Below are positions 1 to 6,767 of a DNA stretch of 12,246 nt, piece after piece; the first letter of the stretch is position 1, and every line of letters begins with the position of its first letter. The DNA comes from CAYHGV01 sp964356135 (GTDB lineage: Bacteria > Hydrothermota > Tepidihabitantia > CAYHGV01), in the NCBI GenBank assembly GCA_964356135.1, contig CAYHGV010000088.1, positions 1 to 12,246 of the forward strand. Reading direction: 5' to 3'. The notes under the pieces are model-generated. The model worked only from the letters and a program-made list of their open reading frames with translations, was not told the origin of the DNA and did not search any database. The translations under genes were made by a program, and so were the position numbers.

Positions 1-422
1 CCGATCCCAATAGCCTGAAGCCACAATACGAAATCAGTTCGGTCGACGACCATATGAACCGGCAGGGGAATACGGACTGTGCTGCCGCGGTTCGGGGGCT
101 GGTAAACGAAATGGTCGGAATTGAAGAAGGGAAAAAGATCGACGATGGTTGTTTTCTGGAAATTTCACCCAACCCCGGGAAAGGAACAATCGGCATGCGC
201 TATCAGCTACCGGTCAACGGGCGAGCAAGTCTTCGCATCTATGATGTCAACGGCAAGATAGTGCGTAGCCTGGTGGATGGGCAAAGGGCAAAGGGCATAG
301 AGCAGAGTGCGGTATGGCAGGGCACAAACTCTCAGGGCGTGAAAGTTCCGGCCGGAATCTACTTCTGTGTCCTTAGGTCGAGCAACGTTAGGTTGACGGA
401 AAAACTCGTATTGATGAAATGA
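1..422 (+). CDS. 3' end of a secreted protein with C-terminal sorting/FlgD-like domain (partial)
   Basis: The frame is open from base 3 and runs off the left edge, so this is the C-terminal part (about 139 residues) of a longer protein; the ATG at 54 is internal and has no good ribosome binding site. The last 85 residues form a sorting or FlgD-Ig-like beta-sandwich: an SPNPGKG start, strands in RASLRIYDVNGKIVRSL, then the usual VPAGIYFCVLR and a final LTEKLVLMK. In the FCB group such tails send proteins through the type IX secretion system or anchor them at the surface. The catalytic or binding part lies outside the window, so the function is unknown. The following gene starts 82 bases downstream on the same strand. 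An imperfect stem at 452-478 in that gap lacks a T-tract, so I do not call it a terminator. Confidence 0.8.
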   Translation, partial: DPNSLKPQYEISSVDDHMNRQGNTDCAAAVRGLVNEMVGIEEGKKIDDGCFLEISPNPGKGTIGMRYQLPVNGRASLRIYDVNGKIVRSLVDGQRAKGIEQSAVWQGTNSQGVKVPAGIYFCVLRSSNVRLTEKLVLMK

Positions 423-503
423 ACTTTAATCGATGTACAGGTTTTTTGTCGCTGCTTTGGTGGACAAACTACCAGCAGTAATTCTTAACCAAGGAGGTAT
501 CGT

Positions 504-2000
504 ATGAAAATAATTGCCGGTTTTGTATTGTTCGTTTCGGCCGCAATTGCGGCACGGCCGTTTCCCAGTACCCAGAACGGTATTTATGTCTTCAACGACC
601 AGTTGGCGGGCTGGATGAGCGACGATCAGTTCCGGTTTGCGGCAACCCATTATGTCGGATGTCAAAAGATGACCCGGTTGGATGCGGACCGGCTCCGTTC
701 GTCTAATCCCAATTTTATTATTCTCCATTATCGACTCGGATTAGGACTCGGCTACCGTGCGATTGTCGGTGGTGAACCAACCGGCGACTGGTTGCTGATT
801 ATCGAAGGTAATGACTGGGTGCAGGAGTGGCCCGGCGATGCCGTTGTCCAGAACCAATGGTTTTTCCAGTGGAGCGGCGACCGGGTGCTCAACCTGGACT
901 GGGGCTGGTATGTGATGGAGCTCAATAATACCGGATGGCGCACCTGGTGGATGAACGAGATAAAACGGCAGCTCGCGGCGAACGATAACGACGGTCTGTT
1001 TGCCGATAGCTATAATATTCCCAATTATATGGGTGGGGACCGCTTTGACCCTCCTTTGCCTGATGTCGATGCCGGGTTCGAAGGGGATTGGGCTTTGCGG
1101 ATTCATAATTTCACCGATTTTGTCCGCTCCCAATTCGGTTCGAATTATAAATTCATTCCCAATGTCGGAAACTGGGTGACCGGACGCGACCCGACCGATT
1201 ATTCAAATGTCGATGGTGTCATGATCGAAGGTTTTTCCGAATGGGAGCCCCAGTCGCCGTATGAGTTAGGCGACTGGCAGCTTCAGATGAACCGGATTCT
1301 CGGTCTTTCACAGGCAAATAAAATCATCATCTGTCAGTCCTACATTTATGACCCGGATGATATTGCCACCCGCATCTACTACCTTGCGAATTATCTATTG
1401 ATAAAAGGAACCTATACCTACATTAATATGGATTATGGCGAAGACCCGGAGTATTTCCCGGAATATACGCTCAACTTAGGTTCTGCTACCGACGCTCTGC
1501 CTTCGAGTATCGATGGATTGTATAATTCCACCTGGGGAGTCTATGCCCGGCATTACCAGAACGGTCTGGTGCTCGTCAATCCTGATGGCGATTCGAGAAC
1601 TGTCAACCTGGGTCAGACCTACTATCAAGCCACACCCGAGGGCGGGGGAATCGTGCCTGAGAATGGAAATATTTCTGCCTGGAAGGTGAACTACCAGTCA
1701 GTGACTCAGCTCAACCTCCAACCCTATAGCGCGGCGGTGCTCGTCACCTCTTTAGGAAGCGAAGAGGAAAAGAGTAACCCGAGGAATTTTTACTATAATT
1801 TCCCCACGCTTACCTCTTCAGCTCAGCTGCTCGAATATCTGCACACCAGTCTCAAAGGATGCTCGTTCAAAATCTATGATGCACGTGGCAGATTGGTCGG
1901 AACAAACGGCACTTTCCCCCAATTGAGAGCCGGTATCTATTTTATAGAACTTGAGGATAGCTGCAGACGAACAATAAGAAAAGTCGTCAATCTTAACTGA
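504..2000 (+). CDS. Putative secreted glycoside hydrolase (GHL15-like) with C-terminal sorting module
   Basis: A 498-residue exported protein. AAGGAGGT lies just upstream of the ATG, and residues 1-16 are a signal peptide ending AAIA before ARPF. Residues 20-415 read like a TIM-barrel glycosidase of the hypothetical family GHL15: FIILHY (71-76), DGLFADSYN (163-171) with D168, FIPNVGNW (217-224), and VDGVMIEGFSEW (236-247) with E242 at strand ends, where such enzymes carry their acid/base and nucleophile. It is rich in Trp and Tyr (WLLII, WVQEW, WFFQW, WGWYVMEL), typical of sugar-binding clefts. Residues about 440-498 are a short sorting-type module (FKIYDARGRLVG, LRAGIYFIEL). The likely role is hydrolysis of an extracellular polysaccharide; the substrate cannot be told. 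The next gene begins 13 bases after the stop, so the two are probably cotranscribed. Family assignment is from memory of motifs, without a profile search. Confidence 0.72.
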   Translation: MKIIAGFVLFVSAAIAARPFPSTQNGIYVFNDQLAGWMSDDQFRFAATHYVGCQKMTRLDADRLRSSNPNFIILHYRLGLGLGYRAIVGGEPTGDWLLIIEGNDWVQEWPGDAVVQNQWFFQWSGDRVLNLDWGWYVMELNNTGWRTWWMNEIKRQLAANDNDGLFADSYNIPNYMGGDRFDPPLPDVDAGFEGDWALRIHNFTDFVRSQFGSNYKFIPNVGNWVTGRDPTDYSNVDGVMIEGFSEWEPQSPYELGDWQLQMNRILGLSQANKIIICQSYIYDPDDIATRIYYLANYLLIKGTYTYINMDYGEDPEYFPEYTLNLGSATDALPSSIDGLYNSTWGVYARHYQNGLVLVNPDGDSRTVNLGQTYYQATPEGGGIVPENGNISAWKVNYQSVTQLNLQPYSAAVLVTSLGSEEEKSNPRNFYYNFPTLTSSAQLLEYLHTSLKGCSFKIYDARGRLVGTNGTFPQLRAGIYFIELEDSCRRTIRKVVNLN

Positions 2001-2013
2001 GGACTAATCGATC

Positions 2014-3624
2014 ATGAAAATGACGATTTTGCTTTTATTCGTAGTGAGTCTTGTCGGTTTGGTTGGGTGTAAGTCAACCGAACCAGCGCCCACCGACCAG
2101 GAATTGAACGATGAGACCTGGGCGCACTGCCTGGCGACGCTCACGCGGGCGGACTCGGTTTACGCAGCACATCGAGGAGAGGGCGATTCGGCAGCGGTTA
2201 CACCGACCCTCGACTGGTTCAACAACCAATCGAATGTCGATACTGCCCGGCAGTGCATCGACTGGTGGACGATCGACGTCCTTTTTAACAACAGTGTCCG
2301 GGCTCGCTACCACACCCAGAATCCGGATAGTGCCGGAATTCAAACATCGTTCAATCCCCCTGGCTTAGTTTCGTTGGCAGCACCTTTCGACACCATCGTG
2401 CTCTATGACCGGGCATACGTTCTCGCTCCGTTCGATGGACAGGGTCAATACCGCAATGCTGCCCAGCTCGTCAACGATACCCTCGAGCACTATGGCTGGA
2501 CGGTGACATTGAGATTTGACAGCGCGGTGACGGTCGATTCGCTCCAGCAGTGGATGATTTACGACCCCGGGTTATTCGCCGTTTTTTCCCACGGTTCGGC
2601 TTCACCCGATTCAGGCGACACGGTCGTCTTCTGGACGAGCGAACCGGCTGACCCGGAAACACTCGAATACTACGGGCTCATCTCGAGCGGAGAAATCCTC
2701 ATAGCTCAAGGGCGGGGCGGCAATGCCTACTATGCGATTACCCCGCGTTTTATCGCCAACCATGCCCGGTTCAGTTATCCGGGTATTGTCTATGTCTGTG
2801 CCTGCTATAACGGCCAGAATCGAACGATGGCGGATGCGTTTTTGAATGCGGGAGCCAAAGCCTACCTCTCGTTCAGCGGTCGGGTCCGTTTCGACCATGG
2901 TTTTGCAGTGACACGCGACCTGTTCAACGCACTTGCTGATACTTCAACCGTCCAGCAGGCATACGATAATTTACCCAATGCTCGCAGCTGCACGCTCTAT
3001 ACCAACAGCCATGCCGAGTATATGATCGGTCCTAATTTTACCTGTAACCGCCATAACACTCGCGATCACCTTACCCCGTCGGCCGTCTATTCCACTCTCC
3101 ACTACGAAGGGCAGCCGATCGACGCCGTCACCGTCAACGGAACGGTTTCGCCCGACGGAGCGGATACGGTCGCAGTACTCAATGTCCTCTGCGACCGGAG
3201 TCCGGGCAGCCATTCGCTCTCATCCGGTCATTGCCTGTTCGCGTATATAACCGCTCCCCCAACCAAGGATTTTGTCGCGGGTTACGCTTTTGTCGGTGTC
3301 TCCGGTCAGGTCACGATGAGCGGCTGCGGTCCGGTCGACAGCTGCGTCGCCGCCGGCTACAGCGCGACCTTAGGCTGGTGGAGTGCTTCCAAAGACCCGA
3401 CCGAAGATCCGCCCGACGAAACGATGCAGGTCAGCGGTCATTTCAAGGTCATCGTCCGAGCAGGGCTAACGAACCCTTTCCATCAGGGTTTGAGAATTTT
3501 TACCGGGTGGGCGAAAGCGGAACCGACATTCAATTTCGAAGATCTACTGACCCCGGCTGACCCCTTCAGCAGCAATCCCGAGTTTACGAATAGTCCGTTT
3601 ACGGAGAAATCTTTTAGTAATTAA
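2014..3624 (+). CDS. Lipoprotein with clan CD (caspase/gingipain-like) peptidase signature
   Basis: A 536-residue protein with a lipoprotein signal peptide: hydrophobic MTILLLFVVSLVGLVG followed by C19. A weak GAGG precedes the ATG. The middle part matches the layout of clan CD cysteine peptidases (caspase, gingipain, CHAT): a beta-strand ending LFAVFSHGSA with H193-G194, then PGIVYVCACYNG with C264 after a hydrophobic strand, then FLNAGAKAYLSFSGRVR, where CHAT/caspase folds have their next strand (AGAKAV). The His-Gly to Cys spacing of about 70 residues is larger than in caspases but acceptable for the clan. Residues 350-536 form beta-rich segments with several cysteines (SGCGPVDSC) and no sorting tail, consistent with lipid anchoring instead. 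It follows the GHL15-like gene by 13 bases. A role as surface protease is inference; it could also be a degenerate, non-catalytic relative. Confidence 0.6.
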   Translation: MKMTILLLFVVSLVGLVGCKSTEPAPTDQELNDETWAHCLATLTRADSVYAAHRGEGDSAAVTPTLDWFNNQSNVDTARQCIDWWTIDVLFNNSVRARYHTQNPDSAGIQTSFNPPGLVSLAAPFDTIVLYDRAYVLAPFDGQGQYRNAAQLVNDTLEHYGWTVTLRFDSAVTVDSLQQWMIYDPGLFAVFSHGSASPDSGDTVVFWTSEPADPETLEYYGLISSGEILIAQGRGGNAYYAITPRFIANHARFSYPGIVYVCACYNGQNRTMADAFLNAGAKAYLSFSGRVRFDHGFAVTRDLFNALADTSTVQQAYDNLPNARSCTLYTNSHAEYMIGPNFTCNRHNTRDHLTPSAVYSTLHYEGQPIDAVTVNGTVSPDGADTVAVLNVLCDRSPGSHSLSSGHCLFAYITAPPTKDFVAGYAFVGVSGQVTMSGCGPVDSCVAAGYSATLGWWSASKDPTEDPPDETMQVSGHFKVIVRAGLTNPFHQGLRIFTGWAKAEPTFNFEDLLTPADPFSSNPEFTNSPFTEKSFSN

Positions 3625-3636
3625 ACAGGAGGTGAA

Positions 3637-3666
3637 ATGATGCGCACTATTCTCAGAATAGTGTGA
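3637..3666 (+). other. Possible 9-codon leader ORF ending in a perfect palindrome
   Basis: AGGAGG at 3627-3632 sits 7 bases before the second of two tandem ATG codons, giving MMRTILRIV and TGA. Such a strong ribosome binding site with no long gene after it suggests a leader peptide or the abandoned start of a lost gene. Reading past the TGA shows no signal peptide or homologous continuation. Bases 3645-3663 are a palindrome with 9-base arms (CACTATTCT / AGAATAGTG) around one central C, overlapping the last codons. No T-tract follows, so it is not an obvious terminator. Confidence 0.3.
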
Positions 3667-3673
3667 CACTCTC

Positions 3674-3720
3674 CATACCGAAAGGGGAGAGAAACAGGAA
3701 ATACAAAGCATACCGAAAGG
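3674..3720 (+). repeat. 12-base direct repeat in the gene-to-gene spacer
   Basis: CATACCGAAAGG occurs at 3674-3685 and again at 3709-3720, starts 35 bases apart. Both copies are followed by purine-rich Shine-Dalgarno-like sequence (GGAGAG, then AGGTAA), and the second supplies the ribosome binding site of the beta-helix gene. It looks like a small local duplication. Confidence 0.6.
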
Positions 3721-3732
3721 AGGTAATTGAAA

Positions 3733-5745
3733 ATGCCTGCTCGACAGATGGTGTACAAATCATTCTTACTCTTCATGCCGTATATATTCGTTATTTTCAA
3801 CGTTCCGGAAACCATGGCACAGACAGTTACGCCGGTATTATTTTTTTCTGACATCACGAGTGGTCCTAAAACAGGCAATTCAGATAATTCTTTAGGGCAA
3901 ACACCAGGACAGGACGGCGCCATTGTGACACTATGGGGAAGGAATCTGGTTAACGCCCAGGTTTATTGCAATGGCGCTGAAGCCGCCTGCTATTACTTTC
4001 GTGGCGATGCTGTTTCACCGGCCGATTTGACGACGTATCACCAGATGCAGATGATCTCGTTTCAAATTAGTCACCTCGCACATGATGGTTCTGGTGGAAT
4101 TTACGTCGTGGTGAATGACAAACGATCAGATTCTTTACCATTTACTGTACGCTCAGGAAATATTTATTTCGTCAAAACGGATGGCAGCGATGATACTGGC
4201 ATTGGTAGTTGGAATCAACCATGGCGATCAATACCCAAAGCAGTGGATTCAATTAAGCCTGGCGATATTGCTTATATTGGCGATGGTGTTAACCAGACGA
4301 CGGAGACCGACGCCAGCGCGGCTGTTAATTTGAGCACAGACGGAATGGCCGGGAGTCCCAAGGCGTTGGTCGTATATCCCGGCGCTACATCCAGAGTGGG
4401 TAATACTTCAATCGAACGTGCCTTTTATTTATACAACTGGAACGAAGACCGATTTTCGGCTCACTGGGTGATTGCCCGGTTTCATATTACAACCGGACAG
4501 GTAGGCGCTCCTGCTTATACGGGTTTTCGTGTCATCGGCAATTATATTACAGCTCCCAATGGGGATGGAATGGATGGTGCGATCAACGCCGAGGGCAATG
4601 ATGTTTATGTGCTGGGTAACGAACTGGAGCAAGTGGGGTCGATTAATTGCAGTAAGCTGTATCATGCTATCTATGCGAAGGGTTTCAGAAAGGATGATCC
4701 GCCACGTGCCGCAAAGGAATCGAACCGACAGATTGGCTGGAACTATGTCCATGATGGCAACACCAACCGTGCGATCAATATCTACAGCGAACAAATTAAC
4801 TCGGCTTTCATTGAAGGACACTCGGTGCATGATAATGTCATCCTGAACCAGCGTGGCGATGGTATTATGCTCGGTTATTACGTGGTCGGGGACAATTGGA
4901 TTTATAATAATCTCATCATTCGAGCAGGCTTGGGTCCGGAATGGCCTGATGGAGAGAGCTATCATACTGGAATCCGGGTAAACACTGGTCACGAAGAAGT
5001 GTCACCGACGGCGGTGCATTGCTATAATAACACCTTGTATGGCTGTGGCTGGTCCGCCGCCGTCTTGACGGGTGAGAACGGACATATTCTGATCAGTCCA
5101 GAGTCTCAAGCACTCCACACCACGGTGCATTTCAGTAACAATATCATTTATTCTACCGGACAGCCGTATATTGCAGAAGAATCGGCAGTGCTGCCATCGG
5201 CGGACTATCGCAATTGCTGGTTTGGAGTTGACAATCCCCCGAATTGGGACACAGGGGCGATCAATTTAGATCCTCAATTGATTGATGCCGGCGCCAATAA
5301 TTTCCAATTACAACAAAGCAGCCTTTGTATCGATGCAGGTCGAGATGTTTCTCCGATAGTTCAGAACGATCTATTGGGTTTACCAAGACCGCAAGGTGCA
5401 GCGTTTGATCTCGGTGCTTTTGAGTCAGAAGCGATAGGGGGTGTAGAAGAAGAGGGTCCGGTAAATCTGGTTGATGATTTTACACTTTATCAGAATTACC
5501 CCAATCCATTTAATCCAAGGACAACTATTCGTTACGCGCTACCTGAACGTAGTGAGGTAAAGCTACAGGTATTCACTCTGCTTGGACAGCCGGTAAAAGA
5601 GTTGGTGTGCGCCCGACAAGCCACCGGCTTTTACAGCGTGAGCTTCGACGTCAGCGATCTGGCGAGTGGCCTATATTTTTACCGTCTCGAAGCGCACGGG
5701 AAAACCAATTGGACACAAACCAGGAAACTCGTTTTCGTCAAATAA
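3733..5745 (+). CDS. Secreted right-handed parallel beta-helix protein with C-terminal (T9SS-type) sorting domain
   Basis: A 670-residue exported protein. I chose the ATG at 3733 because AGGAGG at 3718-3723 is 9 bases away; the in-frame TTG at 3727 would be only 3 bases away. Signal peptide residues 1-29 end ETMA before QTVTP. Residues about 32-140 resemble an IPT/TIG-type beta-sandwich (VTLWGRNLVNAQVYCNG). Residues about 145-565 form a parallel beta-helix: a start typical of such proteins (YFVKTDGSDDTGIGSWNQPW), then rungs with N-N ladders (VIGNYI, VLGNEL, VHDNVI, IYNNLI, CYNNTL, FSNNII), closing with LCIDAGRD and AFDLGAFES. Residues about 580-670 are a classic sorting domain (YQNYPNPFNP, TTIRYALPE, GLYFYRL, RKLVFVK). 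Beta-helix proteins of this kind bind or cleave polysaccharides; no lyase or polygalacturonase catalytic set is obvious, so the activity is open. Confidence 0.85.
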   Translation: MPARQMVYKSFLLFMPYIFVIFNVPETMAQTVTPVLFFSDITSGPKTGNSDNSLGQTPGQDGAIVTLWGRNLVNAQVYCNGAEAACYYFRGDAVSPADLTTYHQMQMISFQISHLAHDGSGGIYVVVNDKRSDSLPFTVRSGNIYFVKTDGSDDTGIGSWNQPWRSIPKAVDSIKPGDIAYIGDGVNQTTETDASAAVNLSTDGMAGSPKALVVYPGATSRVGNTSIERAFYLYNWNEDRFSAHWVIARFHITTGQVGAPAYTGFRVIGNYITAPNGDGMDGAINAEGNDVYVLGNELEQVGSINCSKLYHAIYAKGFRKDDPPRAAKESNRQIGWNYVHDGNTNRAINIYSEQINSAFIEGHSVHDNVILNQRGDGIMLGYYVVGDNWIYNNLIIRAGLGPEWPDGESYHTGIRVNTGHEEVSPTAVHCYNNTLYGCGWSAAVLTGENGHILISPESQALHTTVHFSNNIIYSTGQPYIAEESAVLPSADYRNCWFGVDNPPNWDTGAINLDPQLIDAGANNFQLQQSSLCIDAGRDVSPIVQNDLLGLPRPQGAAFDLGAFESEAIGGVEEEGPVNLVDDFTLYQNYPNPFNPRTTIRYALPERSEVKLQVFTLLGQPVKELVCARQATGFYSVSFDVSDLASGLYFYRLEAHGKTNWTQTRKLVFVK

Positions 5746-5790
5746 CTCAGGTAAATGGGAGTGAGGTTATGTCTGTAACGGAGGGGAATT

Positions 5791-5819
5791 GGTTAAACGG
5801 TTAACTGGTGAATGGTTAA
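5791..5819 (+). repeat. Short 8-base-period direct repeat
   Basis: GGTTAA (or GGTGAA) occurs at 5791, 5799, 5807 and 5814, nearly every 8 bases, in the spacer before the small secreted protein gene. The third copy has one change. A replication-slippage origin is likely; a regulatory use is possible. Confidence 0.55.
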
Positions 5820-5831
5820 AAGAAAAAAATG

Positions 5832-5896
5832 CTCCGTGTTACTCCGTGTCGTGCGCCTCGCAACGAGGCGAATCAGTGTCACTCCGTGTTGTATGC
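5832..5896 (+). repeat. CTCCGTGT repeats enclosing a perfect hairpin
   Basis: CTCCGTGT occurs at 5832, 5842 and 5882 (steps of 10 and 40). The last two copies extend to an imperfect 16-base repeat (5841-5856 and 5881-5896). Between them a hairpin has 7-base arms CGCCTCG (5854-5860) and CGAGGCG (5864-5870) around the loop CAA. The unit lies in the likely 5' untranslated region, 25 bases before the ATG at 5921, so it could be a structured leader or a small dispersed repeat of the genome. Confidence 0.6.
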
Positions 5897-5920
5897 GGAG
5901 CAAATAAAAGGAGGGATAAC

Positions 5921-6556
5921 ATGTTTAAATATCTCGTGGTAATAATCGCCAGTGTATCTATACTCGCTGGAACCGCTTTCGCCTGGATTGAAGGGACCCA
6001 ACCGGTAGGAATCACGCTGCCATACTCGGGCACCGTCGCAACTGATGCCGCTGCCTTTCGGATTATCAACACCGGTAACGGTACTGGTGGTTACTTTCAG
6101 GTCAATAACGCCGCGAGCAATAACCCGGCGCTTCTCGGTATCACAAATGGCGCTGGTCCTGCGATAAGAGGAACCGCGACCGGCACAGGCATGGCGGGAG
6201 ATTTCATTGGCGATGTTCATGTCGACGGTGAAATTACGAAAGAATACACTTCCGGCACTTCCAATAGCGCGGTACCAATTGCCTACGGTTACATCAAATC
6301 GGACGGGGTGGTTGTGAAGGCAACTCCGAATGTCACCTGTTCGTGGAACGTTGCTGATGAGCGCTACGAAATTACGATCGCCGGGGAAAGTTACCTCTTT
6401 GACCGATATGTCACGGTCGTGACCGCTAACTGGGGAATGGCTACTTCGGTTATGCCCGCGATTTACAGCTCCGGCGGAAAACTACTCGTTTATCTCTATA
6501 CCACCACCCACGCCCGGATCCAGGGTCCTTTCTACTTCATTACTTTCAAACCGTGA
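5921..6556 (+). CDS. Small secreted glycine/alanine-rich beta protein, function unknown
   Basis: A 211-residue protein. AAAGGAGGG lies directly before the ATG at 5921, and a clean signal peptide follows (MFKYLVVIIASVSILAGTAFA, cleavage before WIEG), so the longer in-frame reading from 5789 is rejected. Residues 35-105 have a light, low-complexity beta-strand pattern (AAAFRIINTGNGTGGYFQV, then PAIRGTATGTGMAGDFIGDVHVDGEI) like the shaft strands seen in tail-fibre or adhesin-type repeats, in which each turn wraps around a small residue. Residues 110-211 form a separate beta-rich head (AYGYIKSDGVVVKATPNVTCSW, YITF at the end). There is no sorting domain or lipobox. I do not recognise a family; a surface fibre or matrix protein is a guess from composition. 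It is the last gene of the plus-strand run before the tRNA. Confidence 0.75.
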   Translation: MFKYLVVIIASVSILAGTAFAWIEGTQPVGITLPYSGTVATDAAAFRIINTGNGTGGYFQVNNAASNNPALLGITNGAGPAIRGTATGTGMAGDFIGDVHVDGEITKEYTSGTSNSAVPIAYGYIKSDGVVVKATPNVTCSWNVADERYEITIAGESYLFDRYVTVVTANWGMATSVMPAIYSSGGKLLVYLYTTTHARIQGPFYFITFKP

Positions 6557-6655
6557 ATTTTGTTATTACCAAAAAAGTCTGATGGTTTAGAACCGGCACG
6601 AGATACTCGCACGGACGGAGCACCCTACTTAAAAATCCGGCTCGACCATAGCTCC

Positions 6656-6683
6656 TTGACAATGCCGGGTAAAAGCTTATATT
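6656..6683 (+). promoter_or_regulatory. Sigma70-type promoter of the initiator tRNA gene
   Basis: TTGACA at 6656-6661 and TATATT at 6678-6683 are separated by 16 bases, and the tRNA begins 10 bases further on. The spacer to the preceding gene (6557-6655) holds nothing else I can support. Confidence 0.7.
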
Positions 6684-6693
6684 TAATCTACGT

Positions 6694-6767
6694 CGCGGGG
6701 TAGAGCAGTCTGGTAGCTCGTGAGGCTCATAACCTCAAGGTCGCTGGTTCGAATCCAGCCCCCGCTA
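6694..6767 (+). tRNA. Initiator tRNA-Met (CAT anticodon)
   Basis: A 74-base cloverleaf. Acceptor strands are CGCGGGG (6694-6700) and CCCCGCT (6760-6766) with discriminator A6767, D-arm GAGC/GCTC, anticodon loop CTCATAA, and T-arm GCTGG/CCAGC with loop TTCGAAT. Initiator marks: the first and last acceptor bases do not pair (C against T; E. coli fMet has C against A), and the D-stem has the A11-T24 pair. The anticodon stem has AGG/CCT rather than the standard three G-C pairs, a known type of variation among initiators. CCA is not encoded. The serine recombinase gene overlaps it on the other strand from the 3' end to the anticodon loop, marking it as the likely integration site. Confidence 0.93.

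Noticed and set aside
423..503. Imperfect stem at 452-478 as a terminator
   Set aside because: Two unpaired bases in the stem and no T-tract after it.
741..1133. 130-codon minus-strand frame opposite the glycosidase-like gene
   Set aside because: Antisense to a coherent secreted enzyme; its sequence has no domain-like pattern.
4429..4992. 187-codon minus-strand frame opposite the beta-helix gene
   Set aside because: It is fully antisense to a well-supported gene and shows no recognisable domain or ribosome binding site.
5789..5920. Longer N-terminus for the small secreted protein
   Set aside because: The added part has no ribosome binding site and covers repeats and a hairpin; the ATG at 5921 has both a strong site and a signal peptide.
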